A stretch of 64,000 nt of DNA from Prostheceraeus crozeri (taxonomy: Eukaryota > Platyhelminthes > Polycladida > Euryleptidae), in contig CAJQUW010003471.1 in NCBI GenBank assembly GCA_907163375.1, positions 62,001 through 126,000 of the forward strand. Direction: 5' to 3'. The translations under genes and the position numbers were made by a program. Positions 27,101-36,150 of this stretch are shown here, in pieces (position 1 is the stretch's first letter; each line of letters starts with the position of its first letter). The notes beneath the pieces were generated by a model that did no database searches, had not been told where the DNA came from, and was given only the letters and a program-made list of their open reading frames with translations.

Positions 27101-30100
27101 CATATTTCCATAGCAATTATCTTCGATGTTGAATATGAAGCGAACGAAATACATTGGACGTCTCAGAAATTTGATATTTTCGCTGAATCTAGCAAAAGTA
27201 TATAATCAAGAAAAGTGAATTGATTAATAAAAACAGAACAACGGTTTTAAGGATAAGAAACCTGGTACATTACCCTATGAGCTATGTCTGTCACTGTTCT
27301 TCCTAAAAAAGCGACTTTGTTGCTGATAAGGCTTGCGTGACTATGGTGTCATTAAAATCCTTTAACTTACCAACTCAGCGTTGTTTCGTAACGTCTTGAC
27401 GTTCACCACAGCTGCCAAAAAGTTCTCCAACATTTTCTGAAAATAAACTTAGACTATGAATTTATGAAGACATGACCTTACAGCCAATTAAAGTAGAAAT
27501 TCTATAATCATTCTCATATCAAAATTGTACAGTTGCAAGCAGCATTGTACCACTGCAGAACAAAATGTCACAGAATGAAAATATCACTCGCTCCTTCTTC
27601 ATAATTCATCCATTCCCCTTATGACAACACAAATTATTGAAAACACCAGATACTATTGAAAGTAATTCCCCTATGATTGTATAAACGCGGCATTATAAAG
27701 ACAAGAGCATTTGCATAAGCAAGGCATTTTAGCCTATCAAACATAGATGACGAGCAGTGCCACATTATTCACTCAGCTACAATTATTCCCTCGACTGGTA
27801 AGTTAGATCTTTACTCCGTCGTAACTGACACTGATGAGTAATGTTTGTCATTATTTCCTTTCTCCTATTTTCTTTTCTTTGAAACAGAAATTGTCAGCTA
27901 CAGTGATGATCATAAAAAGTGGACCACCTAAATTTTGTCTCATTTAATAAAATTTTGTCAATTACAGACACAAATTTGGCAAAGAAATGAAACTAAAGGT
28001 TGAAATAAAATTTTCTTTGTTGGCCAGTTGGCCCTTAAAATGGCTCATGGTGCATTCGCTGATGGTCAATAATATTTTGTAACCTCGCCAGAAAGTTTAA
28101 TCCAGGAAGGCATGCTTTTGATCAGGCGGTTGATTTGCCCTTGATCTAAACTCCCTTACTCTTGCCTTAGCTGAGCTTCAGGTCGAGAAAGACCATCTCC
28201 AGGAAGAATTGATCGCCTCACACCGCGCTTCTGTAGACTGCAGACATTTTCAATTGGATTGAGGTCTGGTGAGCAAGCGGGCCATTTCAAAGTTGGTATG
28301 CCGGCTTGAGTTTTGATTGAATTAGTCACACAACTCCTGTAACAAGTGTCGTTGTCGTCCATGTAAATCCAGTCGGAGGAAGGATCACCAATTGGGAGGA
28401 CAATGGAAGAGTGTGCCTTTAAAAAAACATTCACATATCCATCGGAATTCATGTTGTCTCTTTGGATATGGAGTTCAGTTCAGACGTTCATCCATATCGC
28501 AGCACAAATCAGCAATCTTCCACCTCCTTGATTCACAGGCGATGTCAAATGATCAGGAATTGCGTCACCTGACTTCATCCAAACTCTCAAACGGCCATCG
28601 CGACCTCTGAGACAGAAGCTTCATCATTCGAAACAACTCGATTCCATTTAGAATGCCAGTGGCAATGCCCATTTCAGTCTGAAGCTCTTGTGATTGGCGA
28701 TCAATTCGATCCATGATGGTGTCTTACGGCTTATGAAGTGCTCACTTTTCAGACGACGTCTCACCGTCATGGCAGAAACCGTCGGTTGTCGAAGTGAACT
28801 CCTCAACTCGGCTGAAGACAGAGATAAATCGTTTCTTACCAAGCGAATAATCATCCGATCTGTTCAAAAGTTTGTCTTTCTTTACCGACCGGATTCAACT
28901 TTTCTGGAAAGGGAGAAAAAATAGTTTTCCACCCCTGGATGGTGGTCTTTGGGACTCCTACTTTTCGGCTAACTCCGTTCGGACTGTCCTCACAAAAGAA
29001 CAGAAACTTGGCCCTTCAAAAACACTTTCTCAAGCGTCGAATCAGTCATCACGACTCATCATGACATAACATGAATTCAAAATGGAAATTTTGTTTACAA
29101 CTTATCTGGGTCAACACTTTGACCTGGGTACGTCTAGACACAAGAGATACTGAAAGTCTGAAAATGAACCTGCTAGCGACGGAAGATGTAAGCAACTTTT
29201 CAACAATCAACAGAAACAGAAAATTATGCAATGACATCATGACTTCTCTAAAAGTACACCGATTTCGACTAGCAATACATTAAAAGAATGCTCATAGAAA
29301 GCCCTGTCACCTCGTGTCTGATTCATTATCATGCTCACATGCTACCATATTGAAAATTTGAGATTTCTAAGAGTGGCGATTTTCACATTTTGACCTTTGG
29401 CCACCTTAAACAATGACGGATACAAATGTACAATAGCTCATTGAAAAGCTAAGAACACAAGCTCTTGAATGGTATACGGGATATCAATGCAAAATGAGAT
29501 TGAAAGGCAGGAGATTCGATTGAAGTTTGACAAAATTTAGGTGGTCCGTTTTTTATGATCAATTCTGTAGATTGTCAGAACCATATTGCTAGTTTTTTCC
29601 TGGCCACCTCCATTCTTAGTGGCTGTGATAACGTTCGACATTGTCAGCTGTCATAGTAACAAATATACAAAAGCGGGACTGATAGCAAACTTGAAAGCAT
29701 CCATTTCTAAGTTTTGGTATTACTATAATTTGTTCTATGCAAAAAGTTTGCCAAGCGAATGTCAGTGGCACTTTCTTGCCACGCTAATGAAGACCATGAT
29801 GTCGATGAAGATAATTAGACCCACATATTAACAAGTACTGACCCAGGCATCATTTTGAAACCGAAAATGCAAGTCTAAAAAACCGCAAGTTCAAAGAACT
29901 ACGGAGAAATTCCACTATAATTTGTACAGCAAGGTAGGTATGGAACTACTGGTCTGAAGGTAAGCTGCCGGAACTATCTGTGTTAGAATGTTAATGCTGA
30001 GAGAATGATCTGCAGGATCCTCCTGTATTAAGGTCTACAAATTACGAACAATTTTAAATCAAGAAAGCATAATTTCATTAAATGAATCTTTACTGTGCAA

Positions 30101-33100
30101 AGCTACAAAGTATTATGCGTAATGATTTCACTGTTTTCGACAAAATCAATATGACTGAAAATCATGATAATTAGTGAACGTGACTTGTCGTACCCGTCTT
30201 TGCGTGACACCTCCTCGGCGGATAGCGATCTCTGGAACCTTTGGAAACGGAGGCAGAAGTCGTTTGCCTTTCTCTTTGGCTTCCTCGCGATACACAATTC
30301 TCTCCTCAGCTGCCCTGCGGAAACAAGAGACAAATCAACAAATATCGACTTGAGATGAAAAATATTTACCCTTTCGAGGGGATGTGCAGTCGTAGTTTTG
30401 CCCGCTGGAGTTGAATTTGTTCGTACAGGGCACGGAAATGCTTGTATCTTCGTCTTATCACCCATGAAAACTGACCATGCGATAAGTGAATAACATATCT
30501 AAAATTAAATGAAATTAATCATTAATGCATGATAAGATTACTTGCACATGTAATACAGAAAATCCTGTTTGAAACTCGCCATGACTTTTTATTGTAAATA
30601 ATGCAGCAAATGGGATCGAATCATTACACTGCAGCTCAAGCTCAGACTCCTCAACACCCTCGTTACCCCTACTGCTACAAATGGTTCAGAGAGCTGGATT
30701 CTAAAGCAAGCAGGTAAGAAATACAGTTTATGGTCAGGAATCAGAGGGTATTTCTCACAGACATAGTTGTAGAAACAACGATAGGTTTCACTCCTTCGTG
30801 TTTATTGACCAAAAGCAAAATTAATTTAAAAACGTTCGAGAACGGCCGGCGCTTCGTGCCACTAACACTTCAAGAGCCAATTATAGACTTGGCAGCATGA
30901 TGCAGTGCGTTAAATATATGGCAAATGAAACGTAGTTCTGAATGCTATTAAAACTGTGGGAACTCATATTTCCAGTTAATGGCAGGTCGAAGTGTCTTTA
31001 TGAGACGAGCTTCAGTCAACCTACAACCTACTGAGGTTGTATACTTAGACCTGCCATTAACTGAAAATATGAGCTCCCACAGCTTTCATAGCACTCAAGA
31101 GCTCCGTTTCATTTGCCATACATTTAGCGCACTGCATCATACTGCCAGTTCTGGAATTGACTCTTGAAGTGTTAGTGGCACAAAGCGCCGGCCGTTCTCG
31201 AACGTTTTTAAATTAATTTTGCTTTTGGTCAATAAACACGAAGGAGTGAAACCTATCGTTGTTTCTACAACTATGTATGTGAGATAAGAAATATATTAAG
31301 AAAAAGTCCTCAATACCTGCTAGCAAGACAAAATCACGAATGATACTATAACGGAAGGACTATGGCAGTTGACTGGAAAGGCACAGCTGACAAGACAGAA
31401 GATGAGCAAGGAAGATGGTTCGATCATGTTGAGCAAATAGACAACAAAAAGAAACCGGCAAAAAAATAGGCAACCGCTAGCGGAGGATGATGCTTCATGG
31501 GAGAGAGCACATACTTACAGGAGAAGTGTTCTCAACATTGCTTGGCGACAGCTGATCGGAGTAGTCAATCGTCAAACTTCCGCCAAGCAAATAGTTCAGC
31601 GTGTGAGGAGTATAAAATTCTCGCTAGACACAATCAGAAATGGTTCGGGAGTTCAGGCAAGAAGTTATCAAATTCTTATACAAGATGACATCAACGAATA
31701 AAAAAATGCCACACACTTGGGTTGAATGCTGTTTGAAAAATTGATTTCTTCGGAAGCCGCATTGAGGAAAGAGGAAAACACGCAGATTTTAAAGATACAA
31801 AGAATACGAGGACCAATGAGGTTCTACTGTCTATGATAGCACTTTTTCTCATAGTGCATTTTATTCAGCTTTTGTAGAAATCATTTTTGATACATTATTG
31901 CTTTTCATCAAGTTCGATGACTATCATTGAATTCTGCAATTTTATCTTTGTCGTTCATTCTAACATGCAATGACATTGAAGTGGGCGTGAATCTTGCCGA
32001 AAAATGTTTGTCTTATTTGTAGTTCCAATTCCTTCTTTGCCTGTAAATGAGGTAATAAAGTTTAAAATGAAAATATTATTTTGAAAAAAATGTTAAATAT
32101 TTCAATATCAACTCACAGATACGGATTAAATCTCATTCTAGCTCGAGTGCCAGTTCGGTAAGTTTGATTGGCCGTTTCATTTCCGGATTCATCTGCTTCA
32201 TTATTCTCTGCTTGTTCTAAGACATCAGCCTCCATGAGAACTTTTTCTATTTTCACTTCCACGGGGACAGTACTATGTATGAAACATGCACGGTTGTAAC
32301 CCGGATCATCACCTTGAAGTGTATAGACGGACAGATAATCTTTCATTTTTTCTGAAAGTAAGAACAGTTATATGAGAGTTACTATGATAAATAAAGCTTT
32401 ACAGATAGTGAATGTATGCTGAATTAACTATAACTACCGGTGCTTTGTCTAGGAGGAAACATGAAAATAATTGAACTTTGAATATCTGAAGCACAGAATT
32501 AGATTGTTTAAACGTGTCACTTTGCTAGAAGTGCAAACTGATTGAAAACCATGGCATATGCAGGAACTTACTAAGTGGGCAAAAAGAAATTTTTAATGCT
32601 TTGCAGAGATAGGAAAAATAATCTTGTGTCGCTGCGGATTGCTGTGAATTCCTTCAAGATGCTCCGATCGCCACGTTTCTTTCAGATTCGAAGAATTTAG
32701 ATCATGGCACAAAAGTTTTCTTGATAATGTTGGTCCTTCCGATCATTATTAAAAATGTTAGCACGCGCACGAAAAAACGTTCACAAACTTCTCTGTAGAA
32801 CTTGACATCGACTGTCTCTTTCCTGTGTGATCCAGTTGAAAACAGTCAATGTGTTTAATGTTTAACTGGCTGCTCATTGTTCGATTGCTATGCTATTACG
32901 TCAACAGATTGTGCCATTTCATTAACGTTACATGTTCTAATGTTTCCTTTCTAGTCAAACAAAGAATAGACGACCTGTCTAATTCTGTGATCTAAAGAGA
33001 ATGACAACGACTAAGGCAATGAAAGACAACAACGCCCTTGATTCCCCGACCGCACTCGCCTGACCCAGGAATCGAACCGAAGTACTCGGTGGAGATGAGC

Positions 33101-33556
33101 TAGCACCTTCTTCACTAGGCACTAGGCCACGCTGACGATACGAAAGAAATGCGAGTGAGGGCAGACGTCATTTCCAAGTGATATCGACAGCTTATAGTCA
33201 TATTGTTATATTCATAGCGAGATAACGTATCAGCATGTCATTCGACTACGTCACACTGTAGATTGACAACAAATGTCAAGGAATCAAGTGTGTTGGTGTC
33301 TTACTGACTTAGTCGTTGTCATTCTCTATTCAATATACTGCGACAGACTCTTGTTGTTAATTGGACTTTTAACTATAATGTCCTGTTGAACAACTTAAAT
33401 TAATAAATACATGACAAATATGATAAATGATGAAAAACATAGAACAACGGATATATGATCAACTCACTGTCCGAGTCAGCTTCATCATCCGAATCTTCAT
33501 CATCAATCGATAACTCGGACAACCGATCGACATCCGTTTCATCGATGATGTCCATC
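6003..33556 (-). CDS. Pld: Phospholipase D (PLD1/2 type), gene A, 5' part: PX, PH, HKD1 and loop; 3' end not in window
   Basis: Membrane-associated enzyme that hydrolyses phosphatidylcholine to phosphatidic acid and choline. I joined 14 coding exons by splice sites and reading phase: 33468-33556, 32117-32351, 30370-30498, 30194-30314, 27371-27436, 26645-26796, 25035-25184, 23981-24130, 17753-17918, 16107-16217, 14397-14536, 13400-13451, 8823-9201 and 6003-6169. All phases agree and give 702 residues with no stop. Order: acidic N-terminus (about 1-60), PX domain (about 70-205), PH domain (about 225-365), then the first PLD block with [14 protein letters not shown]. The HKD1 motif [16 protein letters not shown] has His474, Lys476 and Asp481, and a serine-rich loop follows. 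The family normally runs to about 1000 residues with a second HKD block. That part was not found down to base 1 and is presumably beyond the left edge. The start is the first ATG of the acidic exon. Family assignment is very secure; exon edges rest on my own reading. Confidence 0.93.
8823..9201 (-). CDS. Pld: Gene A exon 13: serine-rich loop
   Basis: Encodes about 126 polar residues beginning [16 protein letters not shown] and ending [16 protein letters not shown]. It lies where PLD1 carries its variable loop between the two catalytic halves. The open frame runs on past 8823, but a GTGAGA donor there restores the phase to exon 14. Function of this stretch is not predictable from sequence. Confidence 0.8.
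10300..11260. other. GC-richer block, probably a decayed mobile element
   Basis: Base composition is clearly less AT-rich than its surroundings and it has broken open frames on both strands. It lies in the gene A intron between exons 12 and 13. One short stretch (GFLGLNAF) faintly recalls retroelement polymerases. Class not determined. Confidence 0.3.
13400..13451 (-). CDS. Pld: Gene A exon 12: loop start
   Basis: A 52-base exon completing the HRLTD-like segment ([18 protein letters not shown]). It uses acceptor ATTTTAG and donor GTAAGT, phase 2 to phase 0. Its phase match to exons on both sides is the main support. Confidence 0.85.
14397..14536 (-). CDS. Pld: Gene A exon 11: HKD1 active-site exon
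   Basis: Carries [20 protein letters not shown] and the HxKxxxxD...GG motif [16 protein letters not shown], followed by [14 protein letters not shown]. The His, Lys, Asp and both Gly are all present, so the half-site looks functional. It ends in phase 2 at GTGAGT. Confidence 0.97.
14712..15472. mobile_element. Non-autonomous DNA transposon, 6-bp target duplication
   Basis: Inverted ends CAGACCTGCCAAC at 14712 and its complement ending at 15472 are flanked by direct CGAGTA at 14706-14711 and 15473-15478. The body repeats AAATCCGGGACA-type sequence near both ends and has no transposase. It lies in the gene A intron between exons 10 and 11 and carries a second element inside. Confidence 0.65.
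14757..15147. mobile_element. Nested MITE with TACCGT...CCCGC ends
   Basis: Left end TACCGTGACTACCCGCGTAT and right end (complement) TACCGTAAATACCCGCACAT, followed by AGGACG on both, bound 391 bases. It sits wholly inside the element at 14712-15472, so it inserted later. No coding sequence. Confidence 0.6.
16107..16217 (-). CDS. Pld: Gene A exon 10: first catalytic block
   Basis: A 37-codon, phase 0 exon reading [20 protein letters not shown] then LHPNIK. It matches the conserved GVRIFIMLYKEVELALGI and LHPNIKV stretch just before HKD1. Confidence 0.96.
17753..17918 (-). CDS. Pld: Gene A exon 9: first catalytic block
   Basis: Encodes [20 protein letters not shown] then [17 protein letters not shown] and [11 protein letters not shown]. 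It is nearly colinear with the PLD1 segment that opens the first catalytic domain. It follows a 6 kb intron full of mobile elements. Phase 2 to phase 0. Confidence 0.96.
19815..20114. repeat. Fold-back element, about 130-base arms
   Basis: Arms 19815-19945 and 19983-20114 are near-exact inverse copies separated by about 37 bases. Each arm contains GATTGCCGGCTAGCAGTC flanked by CTGAAGA and GAAA. It would form a long hairpin in RNA of either strand. Confidence 0.8.
20328..20522 (+). mobile_element. tRNA-derived SINE, copy 1
   Basis: The head GGCCTCCGTGGCACAGTGGT then TTAAGTGCTTGGCC resembles a tRNA A box, and GGTCGAGCCC resembles a B box. The body has GGCAGGAAGGGCATCCGGAC and ends near GGGGAGTAGTGACGT. 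Two further copies share this order. Confidence 0.75.
20830..21680 (+). pseudogene. Decayed retroelement polymerase (reverse transcriptase plus RNase H), hepadnavirus-like in motif order
   Basis: Three successive open stretches in different frames read [18 protein letters not shown] and [10 protein letters not shown] (RT palm motifs), then [14 protein letters not shown]. These are followed by an RNase H-like part with [21 protein letters not shown] and IVTDVRDIL, then an AHQISRG-type motif. DATPT, IH-EL-A, TD and the final SRG follow the order seen in hepadnavirus polymerases. Ordinary gypsy or DIRS elements usually have TDAS. Stops and frameshifts make it non-functional. It could still be a diverged LTR or DIRS element. 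It lies in a gene A intron. Confidence 0.55.
22096..22394. mobile_element. MITE nested in the DD41D transposon
   Basis: Ends TTAGGAAACCATGTAAACAA and (complement of the right end) TTAGGAAACCAAGCAAACAA continue as similar AGATAGTAGTTGTTT-type sequence, bounding 299 bases. It lies between the transposase stop and the left terminus, so it does not break the gene. It contains a repeated GAAGGAAGAACAGCTGACAT and an internal hairpin. Confidence 0.7.
22282..22336. repeat. Hairpin inside the nested MITE
   Basis: CAGCCTCCTCTTAGACCATC and its near-complement meet at CAGAAGCTTCTG with almost no loop. Weaker pairing extends outward to about 22267 and 22350. Confidence 0.75.
22470..23534 (-). CDS. Transposase, DD41D Tc1/mariner superfamily
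   Basis: An intact 354-residue protein that would cut and paste the surrounding element. The N-terminus (about 1-110) has paired helix-turn-helix character, with [11 protein letters not shown] as the linker between the two halves. The catalytic Asp residues are in IVWSDEASF (about residue 190), [11 protein letters not shown] and [13 protein letters not shown]. Exactly 41 residues separate the second and third Asp, so this is DD41D rather than mariner DD34D or Tc1 DD34E. The N-terminal [18 protein letters not shown] resembles transposon-derived proteins common in arthropods. No stop or frameshift was seen, so activity is possible. Confidence 0.93.
   Translation of the reverse strand: MSGHLKDDQRKWILKSFWKNKNAEKVRMEWRDAFHSNPPSRFAIYRIRDKFEKTGSVENAPKSGRPRSVSITSNEELVAQTFVQSPKKSTRRASLELDISLSSTWRLMRKVELKPYRPRLLQHLLPDDAERRLQFAVLMLSEIRENPDLLDKIVWSDEASFKLSGHVNRHNCVYWFPENPHMVSTNELNQPGLTVWAGMSSNGVIGPVFFERTVTAEVYLQMLQSFAIPEMQSLNNFNELYFQQDGAPAHFAVSVRSYLNDTFPGKWIGRCGSILWPPRSPDLTPMDFFFWGVVKEKVYGRKPHTLSQLRSYITDACQEISDDRNLCRTVCHSVAERLQECADVHGGHFEHLRS
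23981..24130 (-). CDS. Pld: Gene A exon 8: end of PH domain
   Basis: Encodes [20 protein letters not shown] then [16 protein letters not shown]. This matches the terminal PH helix and the following H-F-S-AP segment of PLD1. The DD41D transposon ends about 110 bases downstream of this exon, inside the next intron. Phase 2 to phase 2. Confidence 0.95.
24700..24882 (+). mobile_element. tRNA-derived SINE, copy 2
   Basis: Same order as the copy at 20328: GGTCTCCGTGCACAGCAGCT, GCTTGGCCTAGC, GGTCGAGGCCCG, CAGGAAGGGCATCCAGAC, AGTAGTGACGTTAAA. It is more diverged in the A-box region. It lies in the gene A intron between exons 7 and 8. Confidence 0.75.
25035..25184 (-). CDS. Pld: Gene A exon 7: PH domain
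   Basis: Encodes [19 protein letters not shown], then [18 protein letters not shown]. It aligns with the PLD PH strands RWLIVKDSFLLYMKPD and LLVDKEFKI. Acceptor TATTGCAG, donor GTTTGT, phase 2 to phase 2. Confidence 0.95.
26645..26796 (-). CDS. Pld: Gene A exon 6: start of PH domain
   Basis: Encodes [13 protein letters not shown], then [11 protein letters not shown] and [16 protein letters not shown]. This corresponds to the FLDISQLSF, EGM-KRSGG and CCG segments at the PX-PH junction of animal PLDs. The Cys-Cys pair is a known palmitoylation site in mammalian PLD1/2. Phase 0 to phase 2. Confidence 0.95.
27371..27436 (-). CDS. Pld: Gene A exon 5: end of PX domain
   Basis: A 22-codon exon reading [20 protein letters not shown] then EL. 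It matches the conserved PLD helix [20 protein letters not shown]. Acceptor TTTTCAG, donor GTAAGT, phase 0 at both ends. Confidence 0.93.
27901..29567 (-). mobile_element. Decayed Tc1-like transposon, DD34E, with both ends
   Basis: Inverted ends of about 40 bp (CAGTGATGATCATAAAAAGT at left; CAGAATTGATCATAAAAAAC as complement at right, both continuing to GGACCACCTAAATTTTGTC) with TA flanks bound 1667 bp. Remnants of a minus-strand transposase include a helix-turn-helix part around 28648-28854 and YMDDND ... [10 protein letters not shown] at 28156-28452. There are 34 residues between Asp and Glu, the Tc1 spacing. Frames are broken, so it cannot move on its own. It lies in the gene A intron between exons 4 and 5. 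Confidence 0.85.
30194..30314 (-). CDS. Pld: Gene A exon 4: PX domain, proline-rich loop
   Basis: The correct frame reads [16 protein letters not shown], then [17 protein letters not shown] and VTQRR. It corresponds to the PX segment with the PxxP loop and the conserved Arg-rich stretch. A longer open frame over the same bases is out of phase and is not the product. The donor GTACGA is weak but keeps phase 0 into exon 5. Confidence 0.85.
30370..30498 (-). CDS. Pld: Gene A exon 3: PX domain core
   Basis: Encodes [20 protein letters not shown] and the following helix FRALYEQI. This is the classic PX pattern in PLD proteins (YTIELTHG-F-W-KR-KHF), including the basic patch expected to contact phosphoinositides. 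Acceptor CATTTTAG, donor GTAAAT, phase 2 to phase 2. Confidence 0.93.
30751..31285. repeat. Large fold-back (palindromic) element, about 250-base arms
   Basis: The left arm, from CTCACAGACATAGTTGTAGA through GAACGGCCGGCGCTTCGTGC, is copied in inverse in the right arm ending CAACTATGTATGTGAG. The centre is near 31018 with almost no spacer. Arms differ at scattered bases. No coding capacity. It lies in the gene A intron between exons 2 and 3. Confidence 0.85.
32117..32351 (-). CDS. Pld: Gene A exon 2: start of PX region
   Basis: Runs from an acceptor (TACTTTCAG) to a GTGAGT donor, phase 1 to phase 2. It encodes the [15 protein letters not shown] segment, which matches the strand leading into the PLD PX domain. 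A linker rich in Glu and Asn follows, then [10 protein letters not shown], which continues directly into exon 3. Confidence 0.88.
32996..33327. mobile_element. Fold-back element with tRNA-like arm, copy 1
   Basis: Terminal inverted repeat AGAGAATGACAACGACTAAG at 32996-33015 is exact at 33308-33327. On the minus strand the left arm carries GGTTCGATTCC, a perfect B box, and an A-box-like GGCACTAGTG-type region. A second copy lies at 44642-45023. It sits in intron 1 of gene A. Confidence 0.65.
33468..33556 (-). CDS. Pld: Gene A exon 1: start codon and acidic N-terminus
   Basis: The ATG at 33555-33553 lies one base after a good acceptor (TTTTCAG). The exon encodes 29 residues rich in Asp, Glu and Ser ([16 protein letters not shown]...) and ends in phase 1 at GTGAGT. 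The upstream acceptor means there is an untranslated exon or spliced leader further 5'. The short acidic start resembles the N-terminus of animal PLD1, where residues are poorly conserved. Confidence 0.75.
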
Positions 33557-35818
33557 CTGAAAATGACATCAAATTTGAATGAAACACATTTGAATTTCAT
33601 TATTTCATTCAGGCATTTGAAGATTTGGTGGATTTGTATTCACCAAGACTACGATTTTCATGACATGGAAGCTTCTTGTAGGTGGCATTATCTTTAAAAT
33701 AACAATGTAAAAAATATACCTTGGTCGTCGTTGCCGAAGACAGGCTAAGGCAGCTCAAACCTGGTGACAAAACGTTCTCTTCATGCTTTTGTGAATAACT
33801 GTTGCTCTCATAGATAGTGAATAACAGGCAATCAATCTCTAAATCACGTAAACATAGAAATTGAGGACCCTACTCAGCATTTGAGAATCACGACAAATTC
33901 TGTATCATATGTAACAAGTCAATCAGATGACCATCACTATGACTACGAAGTGACATTAAATATGTTCGACAACACGATGATCTGGTACTGAATGGCAGTT
34001 TTGCTTGATGTTTTTCAAGAGAAGCACAAATCCAGAAACAAGTGTAATGATGTAGCAAATAAGCAAGAAATTCATTGTTTATGCTGTCATATATTGTCAT
34101 AGGCGACACATTTGTCATATAGTAATTTCTTTCGTTTACATAAATGTTCCCTCGCCGGTTCACCTATTAAAGACTAAAACATTACCAGATAGGGGGACGT
34201 GGGTACATATATTACTAACATGCGTCGAAGTACACATTTTTGAGGTACGCATCGATTAAATTCATATCAATGTTCGAAGGTTAGGATACCGTTAATATCT
34301 AGTACCGCTGCGCATACATACTGTATATAATTATATAGGCTTCATAATATATCATGTAATGTGTTTACATCATAACTACCTTTGATGAATTCCAGATGCA
34401 TTGAAGATACACTGAAAAAGTTTGCATCATTGTATCATTTGCATGGTTTGGTGTGGCATGTATTGATGGTCCATGCATTGTTGATCTCATTGTTATAATA
34501 CTTCGGTACAGTATTTATTACTTGCATGCCAACCAATTTTATTCCAGACATTCTATAATCAGTAACTTATCTTTCAATAATGAGAATTAGAGCTGTGGAT
34601 TATAAAATAGAATATGAATGATTATACAATAAACCAAAGCGTCCATTGTACGGGAGGTGCATTGTAGCGTTTGAATAAAAAACAGCCGCTCCCTTCGTAA
34701 AGACAAATTTCCTTTATCGTTTAAAAAAGATATATACAGAGCACAATATATTACAGTAGATTATGAAATCCATACTTAGTAGCAGTACAATTGTGACGCT
34801 CACATGGGTAATATTAGGGTTTCTATAATGGTGCTCAAGGAACTGGAGTTGACCCACTCAGTGACGGTCTCGTCCACTGTCTGATCTCGTCTATCGATCA
34901 TGTTAGCATAAAGTGACACTTAGTGCACCTACACTGTGTGGGTTTTCTGACAAAGCTTTCCGTTGAGTGAGCTTCCACTGAGTGAGATGAAACCTCAATA
35001 ACTAAAGATACTTTAGTTGAAAATGTTTGTGTGTCGAGGATTCTAAATCTCCAACTCAACTTCTTTCAGTCTATTTTCCGATTCGATGGACAATGACATT
35101 ACAAAAATGAATTTTGCGTGCGTGCTGTGAAAACGCAATGTTCTATATGAATTTCAATAAGCAAAAACTTCAATAAATGTCAGTTGATGAAGTTCACGTG
35201 AGAAAAAACGTGGCCATGAACCAAGCAAGACGTTTTTTGCTTTGATCAAATTTCGATGTTCATTTTCATACATCTTGAATTGCCTTCCGCAAGTAAAAAC
35301 CATCATTTCAAATACACATCATTTATACATTCGCATGCATGCCTACAGTAAAGCATGAATCGGCACAGTACGCATGTGCTCATATATAGCAAACATGTTG
35401 ACAAATTAATAAAAAAAGAATTGAAAAAATCTGCTTGCTTGTCAACTTCTTGATATAAAATAATAGTAAAGGAAAATCTATCTGCTATGAATGGCTGTTG
35501 TGGTCGTGAATTGGATGTTTGATTGATTCCTTTATTTATTTCATAATTAATTGTGTATGTATTAATTTTCTTTTTTTCCTAAATCATTGAAATGATGTCT
35601 TTCTTCATTATTACTGTCTTTGCAAATATGTCCATTCATTTATTGAATATTTTTGTATAAAGTGTACATATCGATTTTTGTCCTGTACAGCTTTTATTTC
35701 CTTCTCTGCAGTTCAGAGTGTTAATATCTATGTTATCAATTTTCATTTTGTGTCCATATCCAGTTTGACAAGTGCTCATCATTTACTTGTTTGCCAGTCA
35801 CATTCATTTTATATGCAC

Positions 35819-35840
35819 CTGACGAAGGCTTCGGACGAAA
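35819..35840 (+). ncRNA. Hammerhead-ribozyme-like core in a retroelement tail
   Basis: CTGACGA, then A-GGC-TTCG-GAC, then GAAA matches the conserved CUGANGA / stem II / GAAA order of hammerhead ribozymes, with one mismatch in stem II. Flanking GCAC and GTGC could pair as stem I. Penelope-like retroelements are known to carry such motifs. Self-cleavage is not shown. Confidence 0.35.
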
Positions 35841-35999
35841 ATATGTGCGTTGCAATAAATTGATTTTGCGAGTGCCGCGTATTCTTTTGGCAATTGACAT
35901 AACTCGATGGCTAACATAATCAAATCTATCCGCAATCAGTTCAGTGCTATGGTTATTACTATTATTAATTCACAAATTAATTGTGAACGAAATTTAAAC

Positions 36000-36150
36000 C
36001 GCCGCAATAGCCTAGTGATAGCGCTCATTCTCACTGTGTTTCGAAGACCTGAATTTTAATCAAACTTTAAGCTTCTATCATACACGCAACCTGCATTCTC
36101 ACTAAATAATCAGTTCGTAGGAGTGAGAATAAATGAAACCCGGGAAAAGA
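36000..36150 (+). mobile_element. Possible degenerate tRNA-derived SINE
   Basis: CGCAATAGCCTAGTGATAGC resembles a tRNA 5' half with an A box, followed by TTTCGAAGACCT where a B box would lie. Only one copy is present in the window, so this is weak. Confidence 0.3.

Noticed and set aside
30103..30465. 120-residue minus-strand open frame.
   Set aside because: It runs through an intron and two PX exons in the wrong frame. The spliced frames match PLD.
33040..33140. A true tRNA gene on the minus strand, suggested by GGTTCGATTCC.
   Set aside because: No cloverleaf with a proper acceptor stem can be drawn. The block lies in a repeated fold-back element.
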